64,000 nt of DNA. Origin: Sphingomicrobium nitratireducens. GTDB taxonomy: Bacteria; Pseudomonadota; Alphaproteobacteria; Sphingomonadales; Sphingomonadaceae. The first letter of the stretch is position 1, and each line of letters begins with the position of its first letter. The stretch covers positions 1,777,001 through 1,841,000 of the forward strand of contig NZ_JANJZA010000001.1 in NCBI RefSeq assembly GCF_026157035.1. Direction: 5' to 3'. The notes beneath the pieces were generated by a model. The model was given only the letters and a program-made list of their open reading frames with translations. It did not search any database and had not been told where the DNA came from. The position numbers were made by a program, and so were the translations under genes. This document shows positions 51,845-60,965 of the stretch, one piece after another.

Positions 51845-53931
51845 CAGAATGCCTGTCCGAGGCTGACCACGACCGCGATGCGGCTGTCACCCTCCTGCCG
51901 GTTGATCGGTGTGCCGATGTCGATGCGGATCGGCCCGAACGAGCTGTAGTAGCGCGCCCCGATCCCGACCCCGAACTGCCAGTCGTCGGTGCCCGGCCAC
52001 ACGTCGCGGCTCAGCCGCCCGCCGTCGATGAAGGGTACCACCCCGAAGTTGCCGAACCGCACCCGCGCCTCGAGCGAGAATTCGACAAGGCTGCGTCCGC
52101 CCAGCGGGTCGTTGAGCGCATCGCGCGGCCCCAGCCGCTGGTAGCCATAACCGCGCACCGACCCGCCGCCGCCCGCATAATGCCGCCGCGAGGGCGCGAT
52201 ATTGGCGAACTCGGCGCCCACGATCGTGCCCAGCCTCACGCGCCCCGCAATGACCGTGTTCTCGCCCACCGGATGATAGGCGCTCGCGTCGATCTGCGCC
52301 TTCAGATAGGTCTCGCGCGCGCCCGCCTCGACCGTCTCGCCGCCGAGCGAGAAGCTCGCCAGTTCGACGCTCAGTTCGGGGCTGATCCGCCCGCCGAGCC
52401 GGAATCCCTTCTGCGGGTCGAGCAGGTCGTCGGTGCCGTCATAGCGTAGCGAGGCGGGCACCGCGGCGATGAAGAAGGAGCGCTCGAACAGCAGCCCCGC
52501 CTCGTCGAACCGGTCGCGCTCCTTGGTCGCGATCAGTTCGCTCTCGAGGCTCCACGTCCACGGTTTCTGCCACAGGAAATTGGACAGGCGCTCGATCCCC
52601 GCGCCGATCCCGACATAGCGCGAGCGATAGGCGTCGCGGTCGATGCTGCCCGCGATGACCTGCGCCAGCAGCGTGCGGTCGCGCATCTTCCAGTTCGACC
52701 GGCGCAGTTCGGCCGCGACCAACTGCTCCTGCGTCCCCGCCACCCCGCGCAGCGTTACCGCGCCCTCGGGGTTGAAGAAGTTGCGATGCTGCCAACTCGC
52801 CTCGAGCCGGAAACCCTCGCCGGTCCCGTAGCCGATCTCGCCCGCGATGGTGCGATAGGGCGCTGGCGCCAGCGTCACCTCGACATCGACCGTCTCGCCG
52901 CCGTCGACCGGGACCGGGTCGACCGTCACGTCGGACACCAGCCCGGTGCGGATCAGGGCGCGGCGTAGGTCGGAAACGAGTTCGCTATCGTACCGCTGCC
53001 CCTCCTCGAAGCGCGCGATGTGACCGACATGGCGGCTCGGGAAGGGCGGCTCGCCGGTCACGCGGATCGCGCCGAAATGGCCGACCGGACCCGGCGTCAC
53101 CGGCTGGACGAGGCGCGCGCTGTCGCTCTCGTGGTCGATCACCACCTGCTGCTCGCCGACTTCGGCAGTCGCATAGCCGCGCCGCCCGAGCGCCTCGACC
53201 AGCGCTTCGCGCCCCGCAATCACCTTCTCGGCGACGACCGCATCGCCTTCCTCGATCCCGTAAAGTAGTCGCAGCTCGGACGCTTCCCGGGCGCCCGCCT
53301 CGGCCAGCCCCGGCAATTCGACCGTCTCGAAGCGGTAGAGCGGCCCCGGTTCGGCCACCAGGATGACAAGCAGCCCGTCGGGACGCGCGCGCACCTCGGG
53401 CGTCACGATCGCGGCATAATAGCCTCGCGAGCGCATCAGTTCGGACAGGATTTCGGCATCGGCGCGCGCTCGCCGGTCGACCTGCGCGGCATTGGTCGCC
53501 TCGCCGTCGCCCTGCTCGAGCGTCGAGAGCGCGTCGAACGAGGGCCGCAATTCCTCCGAAAGCGCCGGGTCGAGGCCCTCGATCTCGAGCCGGTAGTGGC
53601 GCCCGCCCGTGAAATCGGCGAGCGGCGCGAACTCCTCCTCGGCGAATTCCTCCTCGAGCGCGACTTCCTCGTCCGGGGCCGGCTCGCCCGGCGCATCGGG
53701 TTCGGGCGCGACGGTCGCTTCCTCGGGCTCCTCGCCCGGCAGGTCGGGCCATTCGACGTCGATCCCGGGCAGCGGGTCGAGCGGCGCGTCGGGGTCGATC
53801 GCGATATCGTCCCATTCGGGATCGATCGGCGGCGTGTCCTGGGCATGAGCAGGCAGGGCGCCGAACAGGAGGCCGGCACCAAAAAAGACCCACGCACAGC
53901 GCGCGGTCCCGCCGAGCCATCTCGACCGCAT
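51844..53931 (-). CDS. tamA: TamA-like Omp85 outer-membrane protein
   Basis: A 695-residue outer-membrane protein. I start it at ATG 53931; a TTG lies one codon earlier. A signal peptide (ending in LPAHAQ) is followed by a proline- and glutamate-rich linker of about 70 residues. Then come three POTRA-like domains (with TAAQVDRRARADAEIL-like and VVAEKVIAGREALVEALGRRGYA helices) and a 16-strand beta-barrel with GYGTGEGFRLEASWQHRN and RHYAGGGGSVRGYGYQRLGP (the Omp85 motif VRGY). It ends in the usual aromatic residue (QAF). It acts with TamB in outer-membrane biogenesis. The acidic linker is longer than in most TamA proteins. Confidence 0.92.
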   Translation of the reverse strand: MRSRWLGGTARCAWVFFGAGLLFGALPAHAQDTPPIDPEWDDIAIDPDAPLDPLPGIDVEWPDLPGEEPEEATVAPEPDAPGEPAPDEEVALEEEFAEEEFAPLADFTGGRHYRLEIEGLDPALSEELRPSFDALSTLEQGDGEATNAAQVDRRARADAEILSELMRSRGYYAAIVTPEVRARPDGLLVILVAEPGPLYRFETVELPGLAEAGAREASELRLLYGIEEGDAVVAEKVIAGREALVEALGRRGYATAEVGEQQVVIDHESDSARLVQPVTPGPVGHFGAIRVTGEPPFPSRHVGHIARFEEGQRYDSELVSDLRRALIRTGLVSDVTVDPVPVDGGETVDVEVTLAPAPYRTIAGEIGYGTGEGFRLEASWQHRNFFNPEGAVTLRGVAGTQEQLVAAELRRSNWKMRDRTLLAQVIAGSIDRDAYRSRYVGIGAGIERLSNFLWQKPWTWSLESELIATKERDRFDEAGLLFERSFFIAAVPASLRYDGTDDLLDPQKGFRLGGRISPELSVELASFSLGGETVEAGARETYLKAQIDASAYHPVGENTVIAGRVRLGTIVGAEFANIAPSRRHYAGGGGSVRGYGYQRLGPRDALNDPLGGRSLVEFSLEARVRFGNFGVVPFIDGGRLSRDVWPGTDDWQFGVGIGARYYSSFGPIRIDIGTPINRQEGDSRIAVVVSLGQAF

Positions 53932-54030
53932 CAATCACGAGCCTAGCCCCGAAGGGGCTTGCCCCGCCAGCCCAAAGCTTACGGCGGCGTAAGGATCATC
54001 GTTAAACGGGAACGCCTCGGCGCGTCGTCC

Positions 54031-54240
54031 CTAGTGGACGGTGCCCGGTGCCGCGCCCTCGGACAGCGCCACGATCAGCCGCTCGATATGGCGCCAGTGG
54101 CAGTAGCGGCGCACGTTGCCGAGCGCGCGGCTGCTCTCGGCGCGCGCGGCCGCCTCGAACCCGGCATCGTCGCCGAAGGCCTCGATCAGTTGCGACGCGT
54201 CGCTGACGGCCTCGCGGCCGGAGATGAAAGGCGTTTCCAT
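54031..54240 (-). CDS. Small unknown protein
   Basis: A 69-residue protein from ATG 54240. It is mostly helical (SQLIEAFGDDAGFEAAARAESS) with the end NVRRYCHWRHIERLIVAL. I recall similar small proteins with a C-x-W-R-x-I-E-R end in sphingomonads; their function is unknown. It lies alone between tamA and the S24 repressor gene, all on the minus strand. Codon use is like its neighbours. Confidence 0.6.
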   Translation of the reverse strand: METPFISGREAVSDASQLIEAFGDDAGFEAAARAESSRALGNVRRYCHWRHIERLIVALSEGAAPGTVH

Positions 54241-54327
54241 GGGCGGCGTCTTAACCCGATGCGCCTTTCGCCATTCCCCACGGACATGCTCAACTTCGCG
54301 GTAACCATGAAAATTCCCGCCGGAATG

Positions 54328-54975
54328 TCAGGAAATCCGCCGCCCCGCCCACAAGACGCGCCCGACGATGTCGAGGTCGCCGCGCGGCACGTCGGGCCAG
54401 TCGGGCCAGGCCGGATTGTCCGACTGGATGGTGATGCGCCCGTCGAACGGGTGGAGCGCGAGGCGCTTGACCACCAGCGCGTCGTCGATCCTCAGCACGT
54501 AGATGCCGTCGCGCAGCCGGCCCGCCGCATCGCCATGATCGATCAGGATATCGTCTCCCTCGGCCAGCGTCGGCGCCATCGAATCCCCCTCGACGCGGAT
54601 CACCGCCAGCTGGTCGGGCCGCGAGGCCGTCAGCCGCCTGAGCCAGGCCGGGTCGAACCCGAAGCGTCCGTGCGCGCGCTCGCCCGCCGCCAGCGCGCCG
54701 GGCCCCGCCGAAGCGCGCACCGGCCGCCGCGCGACGACCGCCAATCCGTCGGCCTCGAGAGCGCCGACCGCCGGCCCACCGAGCATTTCCTCGCTGACTC
54801 CGAAATAACGCGCGAGCGTGCGCCGCTCCTCCTCGCCCAGCCGCTTGGGGCTGCCGCGATGGATGAACTGGTGGATATAGGCCGAGTTCTTCCCGATCAG
54901 CCGCGACAGGCCGGCATAGTCGGCCCCCCGTTCGCGGCAGAGCCGCTCGATCAGCTGTGCAGGCGATTCCGTCAT
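54328..54975 (-). CDS. S24-peptidase (LexA/CI-like) transcription repressor
   Basis: A 215-residue regulator starting at ATG 54975 with GGAGAGG upstream; a longer frame from 55032 runs through the operator and is not used. The N-terminal 65 residues form a small helical DNA-binding domain (GADYAGLSRLIGKNSAYIHQFIHRG, then EEERRTLARYFGVSEEML). The C-terminal half is an S24 peptidase fold with VEGDSMAPTL (Ser132) and VVKRL (Lys170), the self-cleavage dyad of LexA/CI-type repressors. It should bind DNA and may inactivate itself when a signal such as RecA filaments is present. A perfect palindrome lies 13 bases before its ATG, so autorepression and control of the divergent genes at 55071-55582 are likely. 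Confidence 0.88.
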   Translation of the reverse strand: MTESPAQLIERLCRERGADYAGLSRLIGKNSAYIHQFIHRGSPKRLGEEERRTLARYFGVSEEMLGGPAVGALEADGLAVVARRPVRASAGPGALAAGERAHGRFGFDPAWLRRLTASRPDQLAVIRVEGDSMAPTLAEGDDILIDHGDAAGRLRDGIYVLRIDDALVVKRLALHPFDGRITIQSDNPAWPDWPDVPRGDLDIVGRVLWAGRRIS

Positions 54976-54987
54976 GGCCTCTCCATA

Positions 54988-55007
54988 GTCTAGGAAATAT
55001 CCTAGAC
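54988..55007. promoter_or_regulatory. Palindromic operator of the S24 repressor
   Basis: GTCTAGGA and TCCTAGAC form perfect 8-base arms around a 4-base AT centre, 13 bases upstream of the repressor ATG and between divergent genes. A further TAGGAAA copy follows at 55011-55017. This is the expected place and form for an autoregulatory operator. Confidence 0.75.
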
Positions 55008-55070
55008 AAGTAGGAAACGAATTGGAAGACAATGGGATGCCGAGTCGCTCCAGAGTGGGGACTTACACCA

Positions 55071-55244
55071 GTGCATCTACTACGTGACGTCGAGAATTAT
55101 CTCAGGAACAGCAATATCGCCGCGGCGCGCTTCGGGCGCGACGCGACGGGGGATCCGCGCTTCGTCTTCGACCTTCGCAGGGGCCGCGAACCGCGCCCGG
55201 CGACCGAGAGGCGCGTGCGCTCTTACTTGGAGACGGTGCAATGA
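55071..55244 (+). CDS. Small HTH-like protein, divergent from the repressor
   Basis: A protein of 57 residues if begun at GTG 55071 (MHLLRDVENYL); an ATG at 55032 would add 13. I prefer the GTG because the text after it matches a small family I recall in sphingomonads, with VENYLRNSNIAAARFGRDA, DPRFVFDLRRGREPR and TERRVRSYL. GGGGA lies about 8 bases before the GTG. The pattern suggests a short DNA-binding helix-turn-helix fold. It starts about 60 bases from the S24 operator, on the opposite strand to the repressor. Its stop overlaps the next gene's ATG as ATGA. Confidence 0.7.
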   Translation: MHLLRDVENYLRNSNIAAARFGRDATGDPRFVFDLRRGREPRPATERRVRSYLETVQ

Positions 55245-55582
55245 TGAAGCTTGCCCTCTCGCCCGCCGCCACCAGTCTGATGCGCGGCCTGCTCGCACGC
55301 ACCGGGGTCGCCGCCGATAGGATCATTCTCATCGAGGCGCGTTCGACCGATTGGCAATCGCTCACCTTCATCGGCGAGCGACACGAGATCAGCCTCCGAA
55401 TTCCTCCGCCCGACGCGCAGGTCGTGGCGCGCGCCCTGACCGAGGGCCTGGAAGAAGCGGAATTCGCGATTCCCGGGCAGATCCTCGCCGACATCGCGCT
55501 CGCCGAACCGCCGATCGCGCTCGCCGACGGTTCGTTGGGACTGATGATCGAGGCGCTGACGATCCGCGAGGAACCGGCCTAG
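55241..55582 (+). CDS. Unknown 113-residue protein
   Basis: A 113-residue soluble protein starting at ATG 55241 (MMKLALSPAATSLMRGLL). It overlaps the stop of the preceding small gene (ATGA), so the two form an operon under the S24 operator. The sequence looks like an alpha/beta protein: GVAADRIILIEARSTDWQS, FIGERHEISLRI, then VVARALTEGLEEAEFAIP. No family name is known to me. Conserved-looking acidic and hydrophobic strands make it a real gene rather than a shadow. Its 3' end overlaps the next minus-strand gene by four bases. Confidence 0.75.
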   Translation: MMKLALSPAATSLMRGLLARTGVAADRIILIEARSTDWQSLTFIGERHEISLRIPPPDAQVVARALTEGLEEAEFAIPGQILADIALAEPPIALADGSLGLMIEALTIREEPA

Positions 55583-56112
55583 CGCAGCGAAGCGCGCACC
55601 TCGTGGAGCGCGGCGCGCAGCGCGTCCGCCGCATCGGGCACCGGGTGGAGGGCCGGTTCGCCCGGCGCGGCCGGCTCGCGAGCCTGTGCCGCGAGATGCC
55701 GGTCGATGCGCGCCTTCAATTCGCCCGCGGTCGGGATCGGTGCGCCGCGCCCGTCGCCGAACAGCGCGACCACGCGCGAACCCGGGTCGAGCGCGCCGAC
55801 GAGATCGTCGAGAAGCAGCGCTTCGCACTCGCCGGCGGCAACAGGCGCCGCTTCCTCGACCAGGAGCAATTCATCCGCGTCGCGCTCGAACGGCAGCGGC
55901 GGCAGCGCGAAGTCCGGAAGGTCGGGCTCCTCGCCCCCGACCCGAGCCATGGCCGAAAATACCAGCGCGAACGCCGCGAGCGCCCCGGCTGCGCGCCACG
56001 CGGCGGCCAGCCCCGGCGAAAACGCCTCGAGTGCGGTGCCGACCGCGATCCCCGCGACGGCGGCCGCACCCACGTCGACCCAGCGGTCGAATCGTCCCTG
56101 AACCCGTTCCAT
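55579..56112 (-). CDS. Unknown membrane protein
   Basis: A 177-residue protein from ATG 56112. The N-terminal half has two hydrophobic helices (about 14-30 VGAAAVAGIAVGTALEAF, and 38-56 AWRAAGALAAFALVFSAM). The C-terminal half is soluble, acidic and proline-rich, with a short GDGRGAPIPTAGELKARI section. It has no known domain. It is convergent with the gene at 55241 and lies 36 bases downstream of the DJ-1-like gene. A role cannot be given. Confidence 0.65.
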   Translation of the reverse strand: MERVQGRFDRWVDVGAAAVAGIAVGTALEAFSPGLAAAWRAAGALAAFALVFSAMARVGGEEPDLPDFALPPLPFERDADELLLVEEAAPVAAGECEALLLDDLVGALDPGSRVVALFGDGRGAPIPTAGELKARIDRHLAAQAREPAAPGEPALHPVPDAADALRAALHEVRASLR

Positions 56113-56148
56113 GCGCGCCAGCCTACGTCCGCGCCGGTTGAATTTCCG

Positions 56149-56688
56149 TTAGCCCGCGAGCGCGCGCCCGATCGCTGCGCAGAAATCGGGCACGTCATCG
56201 GGATTGCGGCTGGTGATGAGGTGCCCGTCGACGCACGCCGCCTCGTCGACCACGTTCGCGCCCGCATTCCTCATGTCGGTGCGGATCGAGGGCCAGCTCG
56301 TCGCTTTCCTGCCCCTGAGCACGTCCGCCTCGACCAACATCCACGGACCGTGACAGATCGCCGCCACCGGCTTTTTCGCCTCGTCGAAATCGCGCACCAA
56401 TTGCACCGCCGTCTCGTTGGTGCGCAAATGATCGGGATTGATGACCCCGCCCGGCAGCACCAGCGCGTCATAATCGCCCGCATCGACCTCCTCGATCCGG
56501 ACATCCGGCTGCACCTTGATGGTCGGGTCGTCCATCACCCGCGCCTGGATCGGTTCGAGCGTTGGCGACGCGATCACCACCCTCGCACCCGCCTGCGACA
56601 GCCGTTCTCGAGGCCCCGTCAGCTCGACCTCCTCGAACCCGTCGCTCGCCATGATCAGCACCGTCTTGCCGCTCAGATCGTCCATCAT
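56149..56688 (-). CDS. DJ-1/PfpI-family protein
   Basis: A 179-residue protein of the type 1 glutamine-amidotransferase-like DJ-1/PfpI superfamily. MASDGFEEVELTGP carries Glu20, LVLPGGVINPDHL is the PGG loop, and VAAICHGPWML has Cys112 in the AICHG nucleophile elbow with the adjacent His113. Members are proteases, deglycases or chaperones, commonly induced by stress. The length is normal. It diverges from topoisomerase IB across about 60 bases, with the membrane-protein gene following on the same strand. Confidence 0.9.
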   Translation of the reverse strand: MMDDLSGKTVLIMASDGFEEVELTGPRERLSQAGARVVIASPTLEPIQARVMDDPTIKVQPDVRIEEVDAGDYDALVLPGGVINPDHLRTNETAVQLVRDFDEAKKPVAAICHGPWMLVEADVLRGRKATSWPSIRTDMRNAGANVVDEAACVDGHLITSRNPDDVPDFCAAIGRALAG

Positions 56689-56751
56689 CCACCTTTCCGT
56701 CGTCTAGCCGACTTTGGAACCGAACGCCCCCGCGGCTCTTTCTGCTCCGAC

Positions 56752-57792
56752 ATGACCGCCGACCTGCGCCTCTCCAGCGACGAAGAACCGGGCTATTCCC
56801 GCCGCCGCTTCGGCAAGGGCTTCGCCTATTACGACGCGGGCGGCCACAAGGTCGAGAACGATACGCTCAAGGCCCGCCTCGACGCGCTCGCCGTCCCGCC
56901 CGCCTACCGCAACGTGTGGTACTGCCGCGACGAGAAGGGCCATATCCAGGCCACCGGCTATGACGACAAGGGCCGCAAGCAATATCGCTATCACGACGAA
57001 TATCGCCTCCACGCCGAGGCGGACAAGTTCGAGGGTCTGCCCAAGTTCGGCCGCGCGCTGCCGCGCATCCGCAAGCAGGTCGCGCGCGATCTTCGCCGCC
57101 GCTCGCTCGCCCGCGAGACCGTGCTCGCCGCGGTCGTGCGGCTGATGGACACGGCGCACCTTCGCATCGGCAACGACCAGTATAGCCGCACCAACAAGAG
57201 CTTCGGCGCGACGACCTTGCGCAACCGCCATGTCGAGCGGCTGAAGACCCGCCTCAAGGTCAGCTTCCGCGCCAAGCATGGGGTCGAGCGTGAGGTGACC
57301 ATCACCGAACCTGCCCTCGTGCGCATCATCGGCGAGGCGCACGAGCTGCCGGGCCAGCAATTGTTCCAGTATGTCGACGAGGACGGCGCCGTGCGCCGCA
57401 TCGGCTCGGCCGACGTCAACGCCTATCTGCGCGAGATCTCGGGCACCGACTTCACCGCCAAAAACTTCCGCACCTGGGGTGCCTCGCGCCTCGCCATGGC
57501 GATCATCGCCGACCATCACCGCCGCCGCGAGCCGCTCACGCTGAAAATGCTGCTCGAACCCGTCGCCGACGCACTCGGCAACACGCCCGCGGTGACCCGT
57601 TCCTCCTACATCCACCCCGAGTTGATCGAGGCGGTCAAGGCGAACCCCGACGCACCGCTCGGTACGATGCGCCTCACCCGCCGCCCGCGCGCCCGCTTGT
57701 CGCGCGCCGAAACCCAGCTGCTCGCCTTCCTCGAACATCGCCCCGGCACGGGGCGCCGCCGCCTGCTCAAGCTCCTGCGCGGCGAGAGCTGA
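56752..57792 (+). CDS. Bacterial (poxvirus-type) DNA topoisomerase IB
   Basis: A 346-residue enzyme. I start it at ATG 56752 (MTADLRLSSDEEPG); the frame extends upstream into other genes. The layout is that of bacterial topoisomerase IB: the N-terminal beta domain (GYSRRRFGKGFAYYD, PPAYRNVWYC), then the catalytic part with RIGNDQYSRTNKSFGATTLRNRH, FRAKHGVE, DFTAKNFRTWGAS and the active-site SSYIHPE with Tyr286. It relaxes supercoils by cutting and rejoining one strand through a 3'-phosphotyrosine. The family is scattered among bacteria and common in sphingomonads. No terminator is seen before the MscS gene 50 bases later. Confidence 0.92.
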   Translation: MTADLRLSSDEEPGYSRRRFGKGFAYYDAGGHKVENDTLKARLDALAVPPAYRNVWYCRDEKGHIQATGYDDKGRKQYRYHDEYRLHAEADKFEGLPKFGRALPRIRKQVARDLRRRSLARETVLAAVVRLMDTAHLRIGNDQYSRTNKSFGATTLRNRHVERLKTRLKVSFRAKHGVEREVTITEPALVRIIGEAHELPGQQLFQYVDEDGAVRRIGSADVNAYLREISGTDFTAKNFRTWGASRLAMAIIADHHRRREPLTLKMLLEPVADALGNTPAVTRSSYIHPELIEAVKANPDAPLGTMRLTRRPRARLSRAETQLLAFLEHRPGTGRRRLLKLLRGES

Positions 57793-57842
57793 ACCCGCGC
57801 GGGCGGTTGAACTTCCTGCCCGTCCCCGCCACACAGGCCTTC

Positions 57843-59111
57843 ATGGAAACCGCCAGCACCCTCGCCAACGACGCCGCCGATCAGATCGGCTCCGACGCCT
57901 TGAAGGTCGAAGAGACCGTCGAGCGGTTCGAACAGCCGGTCGAGCAGACGCTCGGCTGGATCGCGACCAACTGGGAAGGCCTCGTCATCGGCGGGCTGGT
58001 CGCGACCGGCATCGTCGGGCTGATGCTGATCCTGCGCACGCTCGGCCGCCGTTTCCTCGACCGCGACCGCGACCGCACCAGCTGGAAGGGCATCATCGCC
58101 AGCGTGTTCGCGCGCACGACGCTCCTGTTCATGATCGTCGCGGCAAGCGACATCGTCGTCAGCCATACCCAGATCCCCGCGCCGATCGCGCGGATGGTCG
58201 ACGTCGCCTTCATCATCGTGTCCGCGCTGCAGGGTGCGATCTGGGCGCGCGAGCTGATCCTCGGCGTGATCACCTCCAAGGTGGTCGAGGAGGACGACCG
58301 CGAGAGCACGCTCGCCAACGCCCTCTCGCTGATCCGCGTGCTGGTCAGCGTCGCCGCCTTCGCTATCGCGATCCTCATCATTCTCGACAATCTGGGGGTC
58401 GACGTCGGCCCGCTGATCGCCGGCTTCGGGATCGGCGGCATCGCCATCGGTCTTGCCGCGCAGGGCATTTTCTCCGACCTCTTCGCCGCGCTCGCGATCG
58501 TCTTCGACCGCCCGTTCCGGAAGGGCGACACGATCAGCTATGGCGGCGTGGGCGGCACCATCGGCACGGTCGAGAAGATCGGCATGAAGACTACCCGCAT
58601 CCGCGCGGTGACCGGCGAGCAGGTCATCATGAACAACACCAAGCTGCTCGACCAGGAAGTCTCCAACATCGCCGAGGCGCAGCGCCGTCGCCGCACCATC
58701 CCCTTCGGCGTCATCTACCAGACCGCGCCCGCCAAGCTGAAGCGGATGCGCGCCCTGTGCGAAGAGGCGCTCTCGCACCATGACGAGATCGAGATCGTGC
58801 GCTGCGTGTGCACCGGCTTCGGCGACAGTTCGATCGATTTCGAGCTGGTCTACGAACATGAAAGCCAGGACTTCAACGAGATCCTCGGCGTGCAGTCGCT
58901 CATCCACATCGCGCTGGTCGAGATCTTCGCGCGCGAAGGCATCGAGTTCGCCTACCCCACGCAGACCACTTTCACCTCGGCGCCCGACGGGACGATGATC
59001 ATGCCCTACCCAGCCGCGATGCCGGTGGTCGCCGTGGCGAAAGGCGACGAGCCCGCCGCCGCCCCGTCGCGCACCGTGCGACAGGCGGCTGCCCGGCCCG
59101 AGAGCGACTGA
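57843..59111 (+). CDS. MscS-family mechanosensitive channel
   Basis: A 422-residue inner-membrane channel protein. I chose ATG 57843 (METASTLAND); a TTG at 57807 is possible. TM helices are at about 48-68, 87-107 and 114-134. The pore helix TM3 is GVDVGPLIAGFGIGGIAIGLAAQ (about 191-213), with the alternating Gly and Ala of MscS. The beta domain follows with FRKGDTISYGGVGGTIGTVEKIGMKTTRIR, then the alpha-beta part. It opens under membrane tension and protects against osmotic downshock. It follows topoisomerase IB on the same strand. Confidence 0.93.
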   Translation: METASTLANDAADQIGSDALKVEETVERFEQPVEQTLGWIATNWEGLVIGGLVATGIVGLMLILRTLGRRFLDRDRDRTSWKGIIASVFARTTLLFMIVAASDIVVSHTQIPAPIARMVDVAFIIVSALQGAIWARELILGVITSKVVEEDDRESTLANALSLIRVLVSVAAFAIAILIILDNLGVDVGPLIAGFGIGGIAIGLAAQGIFSDLFAALAIVFDRPFRKGDTISYGGVGGTIGTVEKIGMKTTRIRAVTGEQVIMNNTKLLDQEVSNIAEAQRRRRTIPFGVIYQTAPAKLKRMRALCEEALSHHDEIEIVRCVCTGFGDSSIDFELVYEHESQDFNEILGVQSLIHIALVEIFAREGIEFAYPTQTTFTSAPDGTMIMPYPAAMPVVAVAKGDEPAAAPSRTVRQAAARPESD

Positions 59112-59173
59112 CGGATAGGTTCGAATTCGCAACGGGCTTGCCTTTACGTAAACGGAAAGCGTAAGAGAACCCC

Positions 59174-59629
59174 ATGCCCGTCACCTCCCTCGACGCGATC
59201 CGTGCTGCCGTCGGCACCGACATCGGCGTGTCCGACTGGATCGAGGTGACACAGGACCGCATCGACGCCTTTGCCGACGCGACCGAGGACCGCCAGTTCA
59301 TCCACGTCGATCCCGCCGCCGCCGCGCAGACCCCGTTCGGAGGCACGATCGCGCACGGTTTCCTGTCCCTGTCGCTCCTCTCGCGCATGGCCGTGGACGT
59401 CATGCTCGTGCCCGACACCACGAAAATGGCCGTCAATTACGGGCTCGACCGCGTCCGCTTCCTCGCCCCCGTTCGCGCGGGGAAACGAGTCCGCGGCCGC
59501 TTCGTTCTGGAAGAGGTGAGCGACAAGGCGCCGGGGCAGCTGCTCCTGCGCCACCGCGTCACCGTCGAGATCGAGGGCGAAGACAAACCCGCATTGCTGG
59601 CCGACTGGCTCGGCCTGATCATCACCTAG
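59174..59629 (+). CDS. MaoC-type (R)-enoyl-CoA hydratase-like protein
   Basis: A 151-residue single hot-dog domain protein of the MaoC hydratase family. The hydratase motif reads [20 protein letters not shown], where the Asp and His of the catalytic pair are in [26 protein letters not shown] and [16 protein letters not shown] are the remaining family blocks. It adds water to enoyl-CoA or acts on related thioesters. A thiolase gene follows 14 bases later, so the pair likely belongs to fatty-acid or polyhydroxyalkanoate metabolism. Confidence 0.9.
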   Translation: MPVTSLDAIRAAVGTDIGVSDWIEVTQDRIDAFADATEDRQFIHVDPAAAAQTPFGGTIAHGFLSLSLLSRMAVDVMLVPDTTKMAVNYGLDRVRFLAPVRAGKRVRGRFVLEEVSDKAPGQLLLRHRVTVEIEGEDKPALLADWLGLIIT

Positions 59630-59643
59630 AAGGATCCATCCCT

Positions 59644-60825
59644 ATGTCCCGTGACGCCGTCATCGTTTCCACCGCCCGCACGCCCATCGGCCGCGCCTAC
59701 AAGGGCGCCTTCAACATGACCCACGGCGCGACGCTGGGCAGCTACTCCCTCGCCCCCGCTATCGAGCGCGCGGGGATCGAGGCGGGCGAGATCGACGACG
59801 TCGTATGGGGCGCGGTGCTCACGCAGGGCACCCAGTTCGGCAATATCGGCCGCCAGGTCGCGCTGCGCGCCGGCTGCCCGGTCACCGTCGCGGGCATGAC
59901 CATCGACCGCCAGTGTTCCTCGGGCCTGATGGCGATCGCGACCGCGGCCAAGCAGGTCATCGACGACCGCATGGGAATCGTCGCTGCGGGCGGGCAGGAT
60001 TCGATCTCGATGGTCCAGACCCCCGAGATGCGCGTCGCGATGGACCCCGAACTCGTAAAGATGCACCCCGCGACCTACATGCCGATGCTCCAGACCGCCG
60101 AGACGGTCGCCCAGCGTTACGGCATCAGCCGCGAAGCGATGGACGAATATGCCCTCAAATCGCAGCAGCGCACCGCCGCCGCGCAGGACGCCGGCCGCTT
60201 CGACGACGAGATCGTCCCGGTCACCGTCACGATGGGCGTCAAGGATCGCGAGACGGGCGCGGTCTCGACCAAGGAGATCACCGTCTCGAAGGACGAGGGC
60301 AACCGCCCCGACACTACGCTCGAAGGCCTCTCTTCGCTCCAGCCGGTGCTCGGCCCCGGCACGACCATCACCGCGGGCAACGCCTCGCAGCTGTCCGACG
60401 GCTCGTCGGCCTGCATCGTCATGGAAGCGGGCGAAGCGGCGAGGCGCGGGCTCGCCCCGCTCGGCCGCTACGTCGGCATGGCGGTCGCGGGCACCGAGCC
60501 CGACGAGATGGGCATCGGCCCGGTCCCCGCGGTCAACCGCCTGCTCGAGCGGTTCGACCTCAAGGTCTCGGACATCGGCCTGTGGGAGCTCAACGAGGCC
60601 TTCGCGGTCCAGGTGCTCTACAGCCAGCAGCAGCTCGGCATTCCCGACGAGCTGATGAACGTCGACGGCGGCTCGATCTCGATCGGCCACCCCTACGGCA
60701 TGAGCGGCGCGCGCATGACCGGCCACGCGCTGATCGAAGGCAAGCGCCGCGGCGCCAAATATGTCGTCGTCACCATGTGTGTCGGCGGCGGCATGGGCGC
60801 TGCCGGCCTGTTCGAGGTGCTTTAA
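59644..60825 (+). CDS. Acetyl-CoA acetyltransferase (thiolase)
   Basis: A 393-residue thiolase, the normal length. The catalytic residues are Cys91 in DRQCSSGLM, a His in [10 protein letters not shown] and the second Cys in [20 protein letters not shown] is also present. It joins or splits acetyl-CoA units in fatty-acid oxidation or the first step of polyhydroxybutyrate synthesis. It follows the MaoC-type gene and probably shares its transcript. A strong hairpin lies 95 bases after its stop. Which direction it works in cannot be read from sequence. Confidence 0.95.
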   Translation: MSRDAVIVSTARTPIGRAYKGAFNMTHGATLGSYSLAPAIERAGIEAGEIDDVVWGAVLTQGTQFGNIGRQVALRAGCPVTVAGMTIDRQCSSGLMAIATAAKQVIDDRMGIVAAGGQDSISMVQTPEMRVAMDPELVKMHPATYMPMLQTAETVAQRYGISREAMDEYALKSQQRTAAAQDAGRFDDEIVPVTVTMGVKDRETGAVSTKEITVSKDEGNRPDTTLEGLSSLQPVLGPGTTITAGNASQLSDGSSACIVMEAGEAARRGLAPLGRYVGMAVAGTEPDEMGIGPVPAVNRLLERFDLKVSDIGLWELNEAFAVQVLYSQQQLGIPDELMNVDGGSISIGHPYGMSGARMTGHALIEGKRRGAKYVVVTMCVGGGMGAAGLFEVL

Positions 60826-60919
60826 GCGCCGAGAGCAAGGCAGGCGGAGCGCAGCGGGCGCGCCTTGGTCGAGAGACGCGTGCCCCTGCGCACGGCCTGC
60901 GCGTAGCGACAGGTCCGAC

Positions 60920-60941
60920 GGGGGCAGGCCGCCCTGCCCCC
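60920..60941. terminator. Strong hairpin between convergent genes
   Basis: GGGGGCAGG (60920-60928) pairs perfectly with CCTGCCCCC (60933-60941) around a 4-base loop, between the ends of the thiolase and DoxX genes. There is no T-run, so it may act as a two-way stop or protect message ends. Confidence 0.45.
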
Positions 60942-60965
60942 GCACACACGCCCTCAACCGAAACC

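Noticed and set aside
57606-59132. Long minus-strand open frame opposite the MscS and topoisomerase genes
   Set aside because: Its composition is typical antisense of GC-rich DNA; both plus-strand genes are complete and have active-site residues.
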